From Flavobacteriaceae bacterium F08102 (GTDB lineage: Bacteria > Bacteroidota > Bacteroidia > Flavobacteriales > Flavobacteriaceae): a DNA stretch of 64,000 nt. The notes beneath the pieces are model-generated. The model saw nothing but the letters and a program-made list of their open reading frames with translations. It did not search any database and had not been told where the DNA came from. The position numbers and the translations under genes are program-made. Below, in pieces: positions 9,681 through 18,604 of the stretch (its first letter is position 1; the number at the start of each line of letters is the position of its first letter). The stretch is from NCBI GenBank assembly GCA_023015935.1, contig JALKAY010000001.1, positions 496,874 through 560,873 of the forward strand, read 5' to 3'.

Positions 9681-10790
9681 GTGAACTATTATATTATTGC
9701 TGGAGAAGCTTCTGGAGATTTACACGCTTCAAACCTTATGAAGGCGTTGAAAAAAAAAGATGCACAAGCTACTTTTAGATTTTGGGGAGGTGATTTAATG
9801 CAAGCCGAAGGTGGAACTTGTGTAAAACACTATAAAGAATTAGCTTTTATGGGGTTTATGGAGGTTATTGCAAACCTCCGTACCATTATGCGTAATATAA
9901 AATTTTGTAAACAAGATTTAATTTCACATCAACCTGATGTATTGATCTTAGTTGACTATCCTGGCTTTAATCTACGTATTGCTGAATTTGCTAAAAAAAA
10001 CAATATTCCAGTACATTATTATATCTCACCCCAACTTTGGGCTTGGAAAGAAAATAGGATTCGTAAAATAAAACGAGATGTTGATCACATGTATGTAATC
10101 TTACCTTTTGAAAAAGATTTTTATGAGACCATACACGCATTTCCTGTTCATTTTGTCGGACACCCATTATTAGATGCAATTAACACTAGAGCGCAAATTA
10201 GTGAAGCGGAGTTTAAAAAAACGCATAAACTCTCTAATAAACCTATCATTGCCCTATTACCTGGTAGCAGAAAACAAGAAATCAAAAAAATGCTTTCGGT
10301 TATGCTAACCGTGGTTCCGAAATTCCCACAATACCAATTTATCATAGCAGGGGCACCAAGTCAAGAATATTCTTTTTATCACACATTTATTAAAAACACC
10401 AATGTTAAATTTATAGCCAACAAAACGTATGATTTACTTTCTGTTTCTTATGCCGCTTTGGTAACATCAGGAACAGCCACTTTAGAGACCGCTTTATTTA
10501 AAGTACCTGAAGTGGTTTGCTATAAAGGAAATCCTATTTCCTATCATATCGGTAAACGGCTAGTCAAAATTAAGTATATTTCATTGGTTAACTTAATTTT
10601 AGATCGACCTGCTGTAACCGAATTAATTCAAGGACAGTTTACTCCAAAAAATCTAGCTAAAGAACTTGAAAAAATTCTGGAAGGTGAAGAAAGATCGGCT
10701 GTTTTTGAATCGTATTTTGAATTAGAGCAGAAATTGGGTGGTAAAGGTGCGAGTGATAAAACGGCAAGCTTAATAATCAACCCTACTTAA
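9681..10790 (+). CDS. lpxB: Lipid-A-disaccharide synthase
   Basis: A glycosyltransferase (GT19) that joins UDP-2,3-diacylglucosamine to lipid X to make lipid A disaccharide at the inner membrane. The start YYIIAGEASGDLHASNLM is the family hallmark. LLPGSRKQEIKKML and the TSGTATLETAL block, which lies in the nucleotide-sugar site, follow. The start codon is GTG at 9681, chosen because the conserved N-terminus begins there. At 369 residues it is full length. A second lipid A gene, lpxH, lies at 26591, not in the same operon. Confidence 0.97.
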   Translation: MNYYIIAGEASGDLHASNLMKALKKKDAQATFRFWGGDLMQAEGGTCVKHYKELAFMGFMEVIANLRTIMRNIKFCKQDLISHQPDVLILVDYPGFNLRIAEFAKKNNIPVHYYISPQLWAWKENRIRKIKRDVDHMYVILPFEKDFYETIHAFPVHFVGHPLLDAINTRAQISEAEFKKTHKLSNKPIIALLPGSRKQEIKKMLSVMLTVVPKFPQYQFIIAGAPSQEYSFYHTFIKNTNVKFIANKTYDLLSVSYAALVTSGTATLETALFKVPEVVCYKGNPISYHIGKRLVKIKYISLVNLILDRPAVTELIQGQFTPKNLAKELEKILEGEERSAVFESYFELEQKLGGKGASDKTASLIINPT

Positions 10791-10867
10791 ATTGAACAAG
10801 CCTATTTTTTTAACTGTCCAATCGGTATAATCATGAATTCCATACAACATCCGTCTTTTGCATAGAT

Positions 10868-12202
10868 TTACTTTACTGGTTTCGGATATTTTTGCTGAAA
10901 AAGCATTGCCAAAATTCCAAATCTCAACAACATCCAAACAGTAAACGCAATCCAAATTGCAAAGAGTTTTAAGCCAAAAAAATCGCCAATTAGTAACGCA
11001 GGTACAAACCCTAAAAAAGTAGCAATTAACAGGGTGTTTCTTAACGAAGCCGCCTCTGCTAACCCTTTAAAGAGTCCGTCATAAACAAAGGCTAATGCAT
11101 TTAAAGGCTGCATGATTAAAACCATCCAAAAAATAGAATTAAACAGCCTTAATACAGCGGGTTTGTCAGTAAACATTTCTCCAATAGGTTTGTAAAAAAC
11201 AAAGCAAATTCCTGCTAAAAAGACTGCAATTATAATAGCATACTTACTTAAATCAGCACTCATTTTATGCAGATTGATAAAATCGCCAGCTCCTTTTAAT
11301 CTTCCAGAAACAATATTTCCTACACTAGCATATCCATCGATAAAAAAAGCAAAAAACAACCATATTTGAAAGGCAATCGTTTGTGCGGCGATATAATTTG
11401 TACCATAACTTGTTGCGTAGGCATTTGCAAAATATATTGCAATGTTTAACGCAGCTGCTCTTATAAACAAATTAAAACTCAATATCAAAAGTCTATTAAT
11501 TTCCGGATGAAATTTAGTATCCAACTTCAATCGAAAAGGAGTTTTCTTCAATAATAAATTCAACGCCATTAAGGCCATTACAATTTGCGAAATAATACTT
11601 GCATATGCAGCACCTTCAATATGATAAGCAGGAATATACCCTTCAATTCCGTATACCAAGATATAGTCTAAACCAATGTTCAGTAACATCCCTGAGATAC
11701 TTATTACCATTGGGTAATACGTATTTTGCAAACCACGGAACACCCCAAATACCGAAAATGTAAAAATGGTAAAAGGCAACCCAATAGCTCTAATTTGGTA
11801 ATAACTTACGGCATACTTAAACACCAACCCTTCCGCATTATACAGGGTAAATATAGCGCCAACGAAAAGCAATGTAATTACAACTAAAAAAAGGCTAAAC
11901 CCTACATTAATCAATATAATTTGAGCAGGAAGACGCTCAATTTCATTAATTTTTCCTGCGCCAAAATATTCTGCAACAATTGCAGAAATGGCTGATCTTG
12001 TTTGAGCTAAAATCCAAAATAATGCTGATAAAAATGACCCCGCCAATCCAACTGCTGCTAATGATTCTGTTGCGTTAATAGTAACATTCCCAACAATTGC
12101 GGTATCTGTAATTGACAATAAGGGTTCGGCAATTCCTGCGATTAAAGCCGGTAGAGCTAATTTATTAATATACGAAAAAGAAATCCTTGATTGAGTTGAC
12201 AT
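10868..12202 (-). CDS. MATE family efflux transporter
   Basis: A twelve-helix multidrug/toxin exporter of the MATE family, probably driven by H+ or Na+. The first helix region contains ALPALIAGIAEPLLSITDTAIVG, the typical MATE N-terminal block. The second half repeats the pattern, and the length (444) is normal. It resembles the DinF-like branch common in Bacteroidota. The substrate cannot be predicted. It is monocistronic, with a good promoter at 12248-12276, and is convergent with lpxB across a 77-bp gap in which I see no clear terminator. Confidence 0.93.
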   Translation of the reverse strand: MSTQSRISFSYINKLALPALIAGIAEPLLSITDTAIVGNVTINATESLAAVGLAGSFLSALFWILAQTRSAISAIVAEYFGAGKINEIERLPAQIILINVGFSLFLVVITLLFVGAIFTLYNAEGLVFKYAVSYYQIRAIGLPFTIFTFSVFGVFRGLQNTYYPMVISISGMLLNIGLDYILVYGIEGYIPAYHIEGAAYASIISQIVMALMALNLLLKKTPFRLKLDTKFHPEINRLLILSFNLFIRAAALNIAIYFANAYATSYGTNYIAAQTIAFQIWLFFAFFIDGYASVGNIVSGRLKGAGDFINLHKMSADLSKYAIIIAVFLAGICFVFYKPIGEMFTDKPAVLRLFNSIFWMVLIMQPLNALAFVYDGLFKGLAEAASLRNTLLIATFLGFVPALLIGDFFGLKLFAIWIAFTVWMLLRFGILAMLFQQKYPKPVK

Positions 12203-12247
12203 ACATCACGCTAAGCGCCCACAAACTTCGGCAAAATAAGTTAGACG

Positions 12248-12276
12248 CAAAAGTATAAAATTTTAGAAATGGGCAA
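12248..12276 (-). promoter_or_regulatory. Promoter of the MATE gene (-33 TTG and -7 TACTTTTG)
   Basis: On the minus strand, TTG (12274-12276) is followed after 18 nt by TACTTTTG (12248-12255). This is a full match to the Bacteroidetes consensus with permitted spacing. Transcription would start about 40 nt before the ATG at 12202. Confidence 0.75.
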
Positions 12277-12277
12277 G

Positions 12278-12314
12278 AAAAAACCTCAGCTATTGAGTTG
12301 ACTGAGGTTTTTAA
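12278..12314. terminator. Bidirectional terminator-like hairpin in a divergent gap
   Basis: A 9-bp stem AAACCTCAG / CTGAGGTTT (12281-12289 and 12302-12310) with a 12-nt loop. It is flanked by As on the left and Ts on the right, so it would terminate in either direction. No annotated gene points into it from either side. Confidence 0.75.
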
Positions 12315-12384
12315 ATTAAATAACTCTAAATTTTTCTTTCTTATAGTAATTTAAGTATAATTGGGTGTATTTTATACAATTACC
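12281..12384 (-). ncRNA. Candidate small RNA of about 100 nt (speculative)
   Basis: A perfect minus-strand -7 box TACTTTTG (12389-12396) is followed about 100 nt downstream by a strong terminator hairpin in the correct orientation, with no reading frame between them. The nearest TTG upstream is at 15-nt spacing, shorter than the usual 17-23. The extent is inferred only from these two signals. I recognise no known RNA family, and an untranslated remnant is the alternative. Confidence 0.3.
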
Positions 12385-12510
12385 TTCCCAAAAGTACAAG
12401 ACAAAAGCTTACAATTTTAACCAAATTAACTAAAGTAGCACTTTTCTTTACAAACGGTGAGGTTTTTAGAATAAATGGTAAATTAGGTGAGTTAGAATCA
12501 ATACCACATT

Positions 12511-14532
12511 ATGTATCTACCAAAATACATCCCATTTCAACTGGCTTTATCACTCGTTCTAGGAATTGTTTTAGCGACCATTTTTCCTAGTGGATTCAAC
12601 CTAAACATATCCATTTTGTCTGGCCTTGTACTTACAACATTGGCCTTTATTTTACTAAAGCCGAAACTTCCTAACCACCCTCCGCTTATCATGCTTAGTA
12701 TGCTTATAATCTTTGGTGGTATTGGCTATGTTAGAACAAATCTCAGTAATCCAACCCTAAATCCAAAACACTATAATCATTTTATTAAAGCCGAAAACAA
12801 TCTCGTCCTCACACTTACAGAAGAAAACAAAAACAGGGATGAATACAGTGAATATATAGCCGAAATAAAATCAATAAATAACCATACCGCAACGGGACAA
12901 ATACAGGTCAGGATTCTAAAAGACTCTACGGAATTAAAAATAGGAATAGGCTCCCAACTTAGGGTTTACACCCCGTTGATTAAAATCAAACCTCCTAGTA
13001 ATCCTCACCAATTTAACTACCAGGCCTTCCTCCATAAAAAAGGCATTTATCATCAAATATTACTAACACATAAAGAGGTAAATACAATTGGTAATACCCA
13101 CCACCTTTTACCCAAAATAGCAAAATTTCGTAAAAAAATTATTCAACGTTTGGCAGTAAAAGGATTTAAAGGAGATGAATTAGCCATTATTAATGCGCTT
13201 CTTCTTGGTCAACGAAACGATTTATCAACCGAACTTATTAAAAATTATCAGAATGCAGGAGCTATTCATATATTGGCAGTTTCTGGGCTGCATGTTGGTA
13301 TCATCTTACTCTTACTTAATTTTCTTTTTGCCCCTATTCAAAAATTACCATTCGGAAAAACCATAAAACAACTCTTCGTACTATCTGGCATATGGCTTTT
13401 TGCCTTATTCGTTGGAATGTCACCCTCGATTGTTCGAGCAGCAACCATGTTCAGCGCCTTGGCCTTAAGTTTGTCTCATAAAAAAAGAATTAGTACACTT
13501 CAATCTTTAATTTTATCGCTCTTTTTTTTATTACTTTTTAATCCTCATTATTTAATTGATGTTGGTTTTCAATTAAGTTATACAGCCGTATTTTTCATCG
13601 TATGGCTCCAACCAAAAATTGAAACTCTTTGGAAGCCGCCACAAAAAATACTGAGCTACTTTTGGCAACTAGTGAGTGTTTCAATGGCTGCACAGCTAGG
13701 AGTACTACCCTGTAGCCTATACTATTTTCATCAATTTCCTGGTTTATTCTTTATCTCTAATTTAGTGCTTATTCCCTTTATTGGATTTTTACTAATCTCA
13801 GGCATAGGCATTATCCTATTAGCCTTACTCAATAGTTTACCTGCCTTTATTGTAAATTTATACTCCTTTTTAATGAGCACTATGAATGCCATTATTTCTT
13901 GGATTGGACATCAAGATTTTTTCATTTTTGATCATATTTCATTTAATTTATTCGCATTGTTAACAGCCTATTTAATCATCTTAACCGGAGTAAAATGGAC
14001 CGAAACAAAAAAAACAAATTGGTTGCTATTCAGTTTAATTTCACTCAGCATTTTTCAAGGTAACTTTCTCTATACCAAATACCTTAACTCCGAAAGTCGT
14101 TTGATTATATTCAATACCTATCAACAATCCTTAATTGCATTTCAACATGGTTCCCAACTCCATGCATACACTACGGATTTCAATTCCCCCCATATTAACA
14201 GAACCCTTAAAGAGTTCACCATAGGCGATTACGCCAATTTACAAAGACTTGATTCTTTAAAAAATGTTTATCAACTTACCAATGACCTACTACTCATAGT
14301 AAATAATGACGGCACTTATCCTAGAGATTCCATATTAAATAATACGATTCTTTTAAGCCAGTCACCTCCCGTTAATTTAGAACGATTAATTAAAGATATC
14401 CGTCCCAAACAAATTATTGCCGATGCATCAAACTACCCTACAGAGGTTATGCTTTGGGAAAAAACATGCAAAACCTACAATATTAAATTCCACTATACCG
14501 TTAGAGATGGTGCCTTTTTACAGCAATTATAA
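12511..14532 (+). CDS. comEC: ComEC/Rec2 family competence protein
   Basis: The inner-membrane channel that passes single-stranded DNA into the cell during natural transformation. There are N-terminal helices and a DUF4131-type periplasmic region (about residues 30-190). The competence domain follows, with the conserved GAIHILAVSGLHVGIILLL and GMSPSIVRAATMF blocks, and multiple helices to about residue 500. The C-terminal 170 residues correspond in position to the beta-lactamase-like domain but are short and lack the HxHxDH motif, as in many Bacteroidota. dprA at 20220 could act on the same DNA. Confidence 0.92.
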   Translation: MYLPKYIPFQLALSLVLGIVLATIFPSGFNLNISILSGLVLTTLAFILLKPKLPNHPPLIMLSMLIIFGGIGYVRTNLSNPTLNPKHYNHFIKAENNLVLTLTEENKNRDEYSEYIAEIKSINNHTATGQIQVRILKDSTELKIGIGSQLRVYTPLIKIKPPSNPHQFNYQAFLHKKGIYHQILLTHKEVNTIGNTHHLLPKIAKFRKKIIQRLAVKGFKGDELAIINALLLGQRNDLSTELIKNYQNAGAIHILAVSGLHVGIILLLLNFLFAPIQKLPFGKTIKQLFVLSGIWLFALFVGMSPSIVRAATMFSALALSLSHKKRISTLQSLILSLFFLLLFNPHYLIDVGFQLSYTAVFFIVWLQPKIETLWKPPQKILSYFWQLVSVSMAAQLGVLPCSLYYFHQFPGLFFISNLVLIPFIGFLLISGIGIILLALLNSLPAFIVNLYSFLMSTMNAIISWIGHQDFFIFDHISFNLFALLTAYLIILTGVKWTETKKTNWLLFSLISLSIFQGNFLYTKYLNSESRLIIFNTYQQSLIAFQHGSQLHAYTTDFNSPHINRTLKEFTIGDYANLQRLDSLKNVYQLTNDLLLIVNNDGTYPRDSILNNTILLSQSPPVNLERLIKDIRPKQIIADASNYPTEVMLWEKTCKTYNIKFHYTVRDGAFLQQL

Positions 14533-14546
14533 CGAAATCAATTACG

Positions 14547-14554
14547 TATATTTG
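14547..14554 (+). promoter_or_regulatory. -7 promoter element for the nucleotidyltransferase gene
   Basis: TATATTTG matches TAnnTTTG exactly. It lies between the comEC stop (14532) and the ATG at 14576, indicating independent transcription of the downstream operon. Confidence 0.55.
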
Positions 14555-14575
14555 CCTAAAAATTTTAAGTAATCT

Positions 14576-15583
14576 ATGAAAATTATCGTCCCCATGGCAG
14601 GAATAGGTTCTAGACTTAGACCGCATACCCTGACCATCCCTAAACCCTTAACCCTAATTGCGGGGAAACCGATCGTTCAACACTTAGTCGAGGATATTTC
14701 ATCAGTAATAAAGCAAAAAATTGAAGAAATTGCATTTATTATTGGGCCAACATTTCCCAAAAATACGGAAGAAAAATTACATGAAATTGCAGAAAAATTA
14801 GGAACGAAGGCGGTGGTTGTGGTGCAAGAAGAAGCGTTAGGAACTGCGCATGCGATACAATGTGCTAAGGACTCACTCAGCGGCCCTTGTGTTGTCGCAT
14901 TTGCAGATACGTTGTTTAAGGCTGATTTTACCCTAGATGCAGAAGCTGATGGTGCTATATGGGTAAAAAAAGTTGACAATCCAAGTGCCTACGGGGTTAT
15001 AAAAGTGACTGACGGTATAATTACAGACTTTATTGAAAAACCCGAAATTAAAATTTCTGACTTAGCCATAATTGGCATCTATTATTTTAAAGAAGCTGAA
15101 AAATTACGAGAAGAGATACAATATTTACTCGACAATGATTTGAGAGAAAAAGGAGAATTTCAACTGACAAACGCCCTTGAAACCATGAAACAAAAGGGGA
15201 TGAAATTTGTCCCTGGACAAGTAGATGAATGGATGGATTGTGGCAATAAGGAAATCACCGTTGAAACCAATAAAAAAGTACTCCAGTTTGCGCATCAAGA
15301 AGGGCAAAGTTTAGTATCTTCAACCGTAGAATTAATCAATTCAGAAATTATTGAACCTTGTTATATTGGGGAACACGTAAAATTAATAAATTCAAAAGTC
15401 GGCCCAAATGTATCTCTTGGCACAAAATGTGTAGTTGAGAATGCAACAATAACAGATTCTTTAATTCAGACAAATACAATGATAAAAAATGCATCTCTAA
15501 AAAATGCCATGATTGGAAATCACGTTGAATTTGATGGAAAATTTACAAGTTTGAGTATTGGAGACTATTCAAAATTAATTTAA
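14576..15583 (+). CDS. Sugar-phosphate nucleotidyltransferase
   Basis: An enzyme that would charge a sugar 1-phosphate with NTP to give an NDP-sugar. The N-terminal Rossmann-like domain starts with the signature MAGIGSRLRPHTLTIPKPL (G-x-G-x-R and the PKP lysine). It continues with the VQEEALGTAHAIQ and VAFADTLF metal-binding region. From about residue 250 the sequence becomes hexapeptide-like (left-handed helix), with repeated SxVGPNVSLG/IGEHVKLINS turns. The substrate could be glucose, mannose or N-acetylglucosamine phosphate. It starts its own transcript and leads into a TPR gene 1 nt downstream. Confidence 0.88.
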   Translation: MKIIVPMAGIGSRLRPHTLTIPKPLTLIAGKPIVQHLVEDISSVIKQKIEEIAFIIGPTFPKNTEEKLHEIAEKLGTKAVVVVQEEALGTAHAIQCAKDSLSGPCVVAFADTLFKADFTLDAEADGAIWVKKVDNPSAYGVIKVTDGIITDFIEKPEIKISDLAIIGIYYFKEAEKLREEIQYLLDNDLREKGEFQLTNALETMKQKGMKFVPGQVDEWMDCGNKEITVETNKKVLQFAHQEGQSLVSSTVELINSEIIEPCYIGEHVKLINSKVGPNVSLGTKCVVENATITDSLIQTNTMIKNASLKNAMIGNHVEFDGKFTSLSIGDYSKLI

Positions 15584-15584
15584 T

Positions 15585-16571
15585 ATGCATCTGCGTTTAC
15601 TATATGTATTTAGCCTGCTCACCTTCAACCTATCAGCTCAAAATGAGGTGATTGACAGTACGTTAATAGATATGAAAAACGCAGACGAATTGCTTGAAGA
15701 ACAACGCAATTTGAATTTTGAACAATTCTTTTTTACTGCATTACAGCAAAAGGCCATTGGAAATTTTGACAAAGCTATTTCAGCATTAGAAAGTTGTCAA
15801 TCTATTAAAAAAGACCTACTCCCTGTTTTATTTGAATTTGGAAAAAATTATTTTTCACTTGAAAAATATCCAGAGGCAGAAGGGTATACAAAAAAAGCGC
15901 TCAAAATTGACAGTACGAATGTGTATGTGCAGCTTTTACTTCGCGACATTTATAGCAAACAAAACAAGCACCTTGAGGCCTTAGAAATTCAAAAAAAAAT
16001 TGCAGATAAAAACCCCGATAAACAATTAGACTTAGTTATTTTATATATTAAAAACAATCAAATCGAAAACGCCAGAACCTTACTATTATCGCTTGAAAAA
16101 CAAGGCGTTTTAGCGTCTAGGTTAATACCTTTTAAGGAAGCATTGATGAAAGGGAAAATAGAAAAACCAGTGGAAGTTAATCAGAATAAAGACCTCACAA
16201 AATTAAGCCTAGAAGAACTGAGAACTCAATATGCTACCGACAAATCCTTTAATATTCTACGTCAATATCTATTAAAATTATATGAAAACAAAAAAATTAA
16301 GGAATTATTGGAAGAAAGTAAAAATGCATTAGAGCTCTATCCAGCACAACCATTTGTGTATTTAATGCAAGGAAATGGATTAAATCAAAGTAAACAATAT
16401 GAAAATGCATTACTAAGTCTTGAGTTAGGCTTAGACTATTTAATCGATAACACATCGTTGGAGGCAGACTTTTACGAAGCCATGAGCTTGAGTTACAAAG
16501 GATTAAATCAAAATGTTAAGGCTTCAAATAGTTATAATAAGGCAATAGCTTTAAGACAAAAAAAATTGTAA
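15585..16571 (+). CDS. Tetratricopeptide repeat protein, exported
   Basis: A 328-residue protein with a signal peptide (residues 1-18, ending FNLSAQ). Several TPR units follow, recognisable by alternating A/G/Y positions: FDKAISALES around 60, YPEAEGYTKKALKID around 95, and two more near the C-terminus (YENALLSLELGL, NVKASNSYNKAI). Such proteins scaffold others. It sits between a nucleotidyltransferase (1 nt away) and a DUF4292 lipoprotein (4 nt away), so it is probably part of an envelope-assembly operon. The partner is unknown. Confidence 0.85.
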   Translation: MHLRLLYVFSLLTFNLSAQNEVIDSTLIDMKNADELLEEQRNLNFEQFFFTALQQKAIGNFDKAISALESCQSIKKDLLPVLFEFGKNYFSLEKYPEAEGYTKKALKIDSTNVYVQLLLRDIYSKQNKHLEALEIQKKIADKNPDKQLDLVILYIKNNQIENARTLLLSLEKQGVLASRLIPFKEALMKGKIEKPVEVNQNKDLTKLSLEELRTQYATDKSFNILRQYLLKLYENKKIKELLEESKNALELYPAQPFVYLMQGNGLNQSKQYENALLSLELGLDYLIDNTSLEADFYEAMSLSYKGLNQNVKASNSYNKAIALRQKKL

Positions 16572-16575
16572 GATA

Positions 16576-17349
16576 ATGCGTAACATACTCCTTATTCTAA
16601 TCCTTTCATTAACTTTAGGAAGCTGTAAATCAAAAAAGGATCTTACGAGAACCTCTGAAAACAAAAGCATGTCCTCAAGAAAGCTCATTAAAAATCACTA
16701 CGATAAAGCGTTTGATAAAAAAACGATCAATGCAAAGCTTAAAATAAAATACACGGGTAAATCGTCACTTCCTGGGGTTACTGCGTCTCTGAGAATGGAA
16801 AAAGACAAAACTATTTGGTTAAGCTTAAGTAAGTTTGGAATTGGATTTGCAAAAGCTTTAATCACTCCTAATAGAGTTTCCTATTATGAAAAACTAAACA
16901 GAACGTATTTTGATGGAGATTTTACATTATTAAGTAAGTGGTTAGGAACCGATTTAGACTATGAAAAGGTACAAAATATTTTGATAGGCCAAGCGATTCT
17001 GGATCTCAAAAAAGATAAATATCACCTCAACAAACGTCAAAATGACTTGGTATTAACTCCACAAAAAGGAAATCCGCTCTATGATATTCTTTTTATTATT
17101 AATCCATTGAATTTTAAAATTAAAAGCCAAGAGATTCAACAACGCGACGCGGCACGTAAACTGCTTATTGATTATCCTGTTTACAGTACTTTTGGAACTA
17201 CAATTTTCCCAAAGGAAATCTATATAGCGGCAAGTGATCTATATAATACCTCTACCATTGATATTGATTATAAATCGGTTGAATTCAATAAAAATCTGAG
17301 TTTTCCTTTTGAGATTCCGAAAAATTATGAGCCACTTGAACTTAAATAA
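16576..17349 (+). CDS. DUF4292 lipoprotein (LolA/LolB-like fold likely)
   Basis: A lipoprotein with lipobox LGSC at residues 14-17. The body matches DUF4292, a Bacteroidota family that I recall as related to the LolA/LolB/DUF3108-like lipid-binding folds. The stretch NAKLKIKYTGKSSLPGVTASLRMEKDKTIWLS... is characteristic. It would be anchored in the inner or outer membrane facing the periplasm. It lies between a TPR protein and an EnvC-like factor, an arrangement I recall from many Flavobacteriia. The role in lipoprotein trafficking is inference. Confidence 0.85.
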   Translation: MRNILLILILSLTLGSCKSKKDLTRTSENKSMSSRKLIKNHYDKAFDKKTINAKLKIKYTGKSSLPGVTASLRMEKDKTIWLSLSKFGIGFAKALITPNRVSYYEKLNRTYFDGDFTLLSKWLGTDLDYEKVQNILIGQAILDLKKDKYHLNKRQNDLVLTPQKGNPLYDILFIINPLNFKIKSQEIQQRDAARKLLIDYPVYSTFGTTIFPKEIYIAASDLYNTSTIDIDYKSVEFNKNLSFPFEIPKNYEPLELK

Positions 17350-17380
17350 TATTTTGGTTTAAAGTTTTGATAAAAAGAAA

Positions 17381-17388
17381 TAGATTTG
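17381..17388 (+). promoter_or_regulatory. -7 promoter element directly before the envC-like gene
   Basis: TAGATTTG is an exact TAnnTTTG match ending only 4 nt before the ATG at 17393. If used, the transcript would begin at or next to the start codon. The best upstream TTG (17354-17356) is at 24-nt spacing, one more than usual. Confidence 0.5.
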
Positions 17389-17392
17389 CCCT

Positions 17393-18604
17393 ATGAAATT
17401 GAACTTTTTATTCTTTTTATTTATTCTGTACTTTATAGGCAATCCTTCACATGCCCAACAACTAACAAAAAAAGAATTAGAACAAAAAAGAATTAAGCTC
17501 CAAAAAGAGATTAAAGAAATTCAAGTTGTTCTTTTTAAAAATAAAAAAGAACAAGCTTCTTTACTATCCGCCTTAGACGATCTTACTAAAAAAATATCAA
17601 CCCGTACACAATTAATAAACGCCATTAATGATGAAGCTGAAGAGTTATCGATGGATATTATTGCAAATGAACAAGAAATGGCAGTCCTCCAAGACCGCTT
17701 AAAGGAGCTTAAAACTGAATATGCTGAAATGGTGGTACATATGTATAAAAACACCAAAAAACAAAGTCGAATAATGTTCCTTTTATCGTCAAAAGACTTT
17801 TCTCAAGCGTATAAACGAATGCAATATTTGCGTCAATATGCAGATTATCACAAAAAGCAAGGTGAAGAAATAAAAATTAATGCCGATCGATTAACTGATA
17901 TAACAGATTCATTACGACTTAAAGAAAATGAAAAAAGATCTTTATTGTCGCTTTATCAAAAAGAGAAGGATTCCGTTGATAGAGAAAAAAAATATCATCA
18001 AGAACTCGTGAATCAAGTACGCGCGAAAGAAAAATACTTCACAGCCCAAATTAAGGCGAAACAAGCGGAAGATCGAAAAATTGATCGTGAAATTCAGCGT
18101 ATTATTACGGCCGCTATGGCAAAATCAAATACGAATAAGCGCACGAATGCATCAGGATTTGCACTCACGCCTGAAGATAAAAAATTAGAGAGTTCTTTTG
18201 TCGCCAACAAAGGCAAATTACCATGGCCAACAGAGCGCGGAATAATTGTCAGAAAATTTGGAAATCAAAAACATCCAACATTAGCGGGTATTATCGTTCC
18301 CAGTAGTGGTATTCAAATCGCTACAGAGGAAAAAACCAATGCACGAAGTGTTTTTAAAGGTAAGGTAATGGCAATTATGAAACAACCTCAAGGCCAAAAA
18401 ACGGTTATGATACAACATGGAAACTACATTACCGCGTATAAAAATCTCGACAAGGTTTTTGTTAAAGAAAATCAGATCGTTGATACAAAACAAAACTTAG
18501 GGATAATTCATACGGATGTAACAAACGGCAGAACAATTTTGGCTTTCTCTGTCTTTAAAAAAACAATAAAACAGGATCCTGAACCATGGATTAGTAAACG
18601 TTAA
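17393..18604 (+). CDS. envC: EnvC-like murein hydrolase activator with degenerate M23 domain
   Basis: A periplasmic protein likely to switch on N-acetylmuramoyl-L-alanine amidases at the division site. A signal peptide (1-21, ending SHAQ) precedes a long coiled coil (about 25-250, rich in E/K/L heptads). A C-terminal LytM/M23-like domain covers about 280-400. The zinc-site motifs are absent: the HxxxD position reads GIQIAT and no HxH is present near ILAFSVF. This is the hallmark of EnvC-type non-catalytic activators. It ends overlapping the stop of the convergent thioesterase by 4 bp. Confidence 0.88.
   Translation: MKLNFLFFLFILYFIGNPSHAQQLTKKELEQKRIKLQKEIKEIQVVLFKNKKEQASLLSALDDLTKKISTRTQLINAINDEAEELSMDIIANEQEMAVLQDRLKELKTEYAEMVVHMYKNTKKQSRIMFLLSSKDFSQAYKRMQYLRQYADYHKKQGEEIKINADRLTDITDSLRLKENEKRSLLSLYQKEKDSVDREKKYHQELVNQVRAKEKYFTAQIKAKQAEDRKIDREIQRIITAAMAKSNTNKRTNASGFALTPEDKKLESSFVANKGKLPWPTERGIIVRKFGNQKHPTLAGIIVPSSGIQIATEEKTNARSVFKGKVMAIMKQPQGQKTVMIQHGNYITAYKNLDKVFVKENQIVDTKQNLGIIHTDVTNGRTILAFSVFKKTIKQDPEPWISKR

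Larger units (their letters stand above)
12203..12510. other. 308-bp gap between divergent MATE gene and comEC
   Basis: It holds the MATE promoter (12248-12276), a bidirectional terminator-like hairpin (12278-12314), and a second minus-strand -7 box (12389-12396). No ATG-initiated reading frame is convincing. A terminator between two divergently transcribed genes has no protein-coding transcript to end, which is the reason for proposing a short RNA here. Confidence 0.6.

Noticed and set aside
12361-12640. Plus-strand open frame reading plausibly (LFFTNGEVFRINGKLGELE) across the comEC start
   Set aside because: It has no ATG or GTG start, runs into comEC in another frame, and comEC has a clear N-terminal membrane region from 12511.
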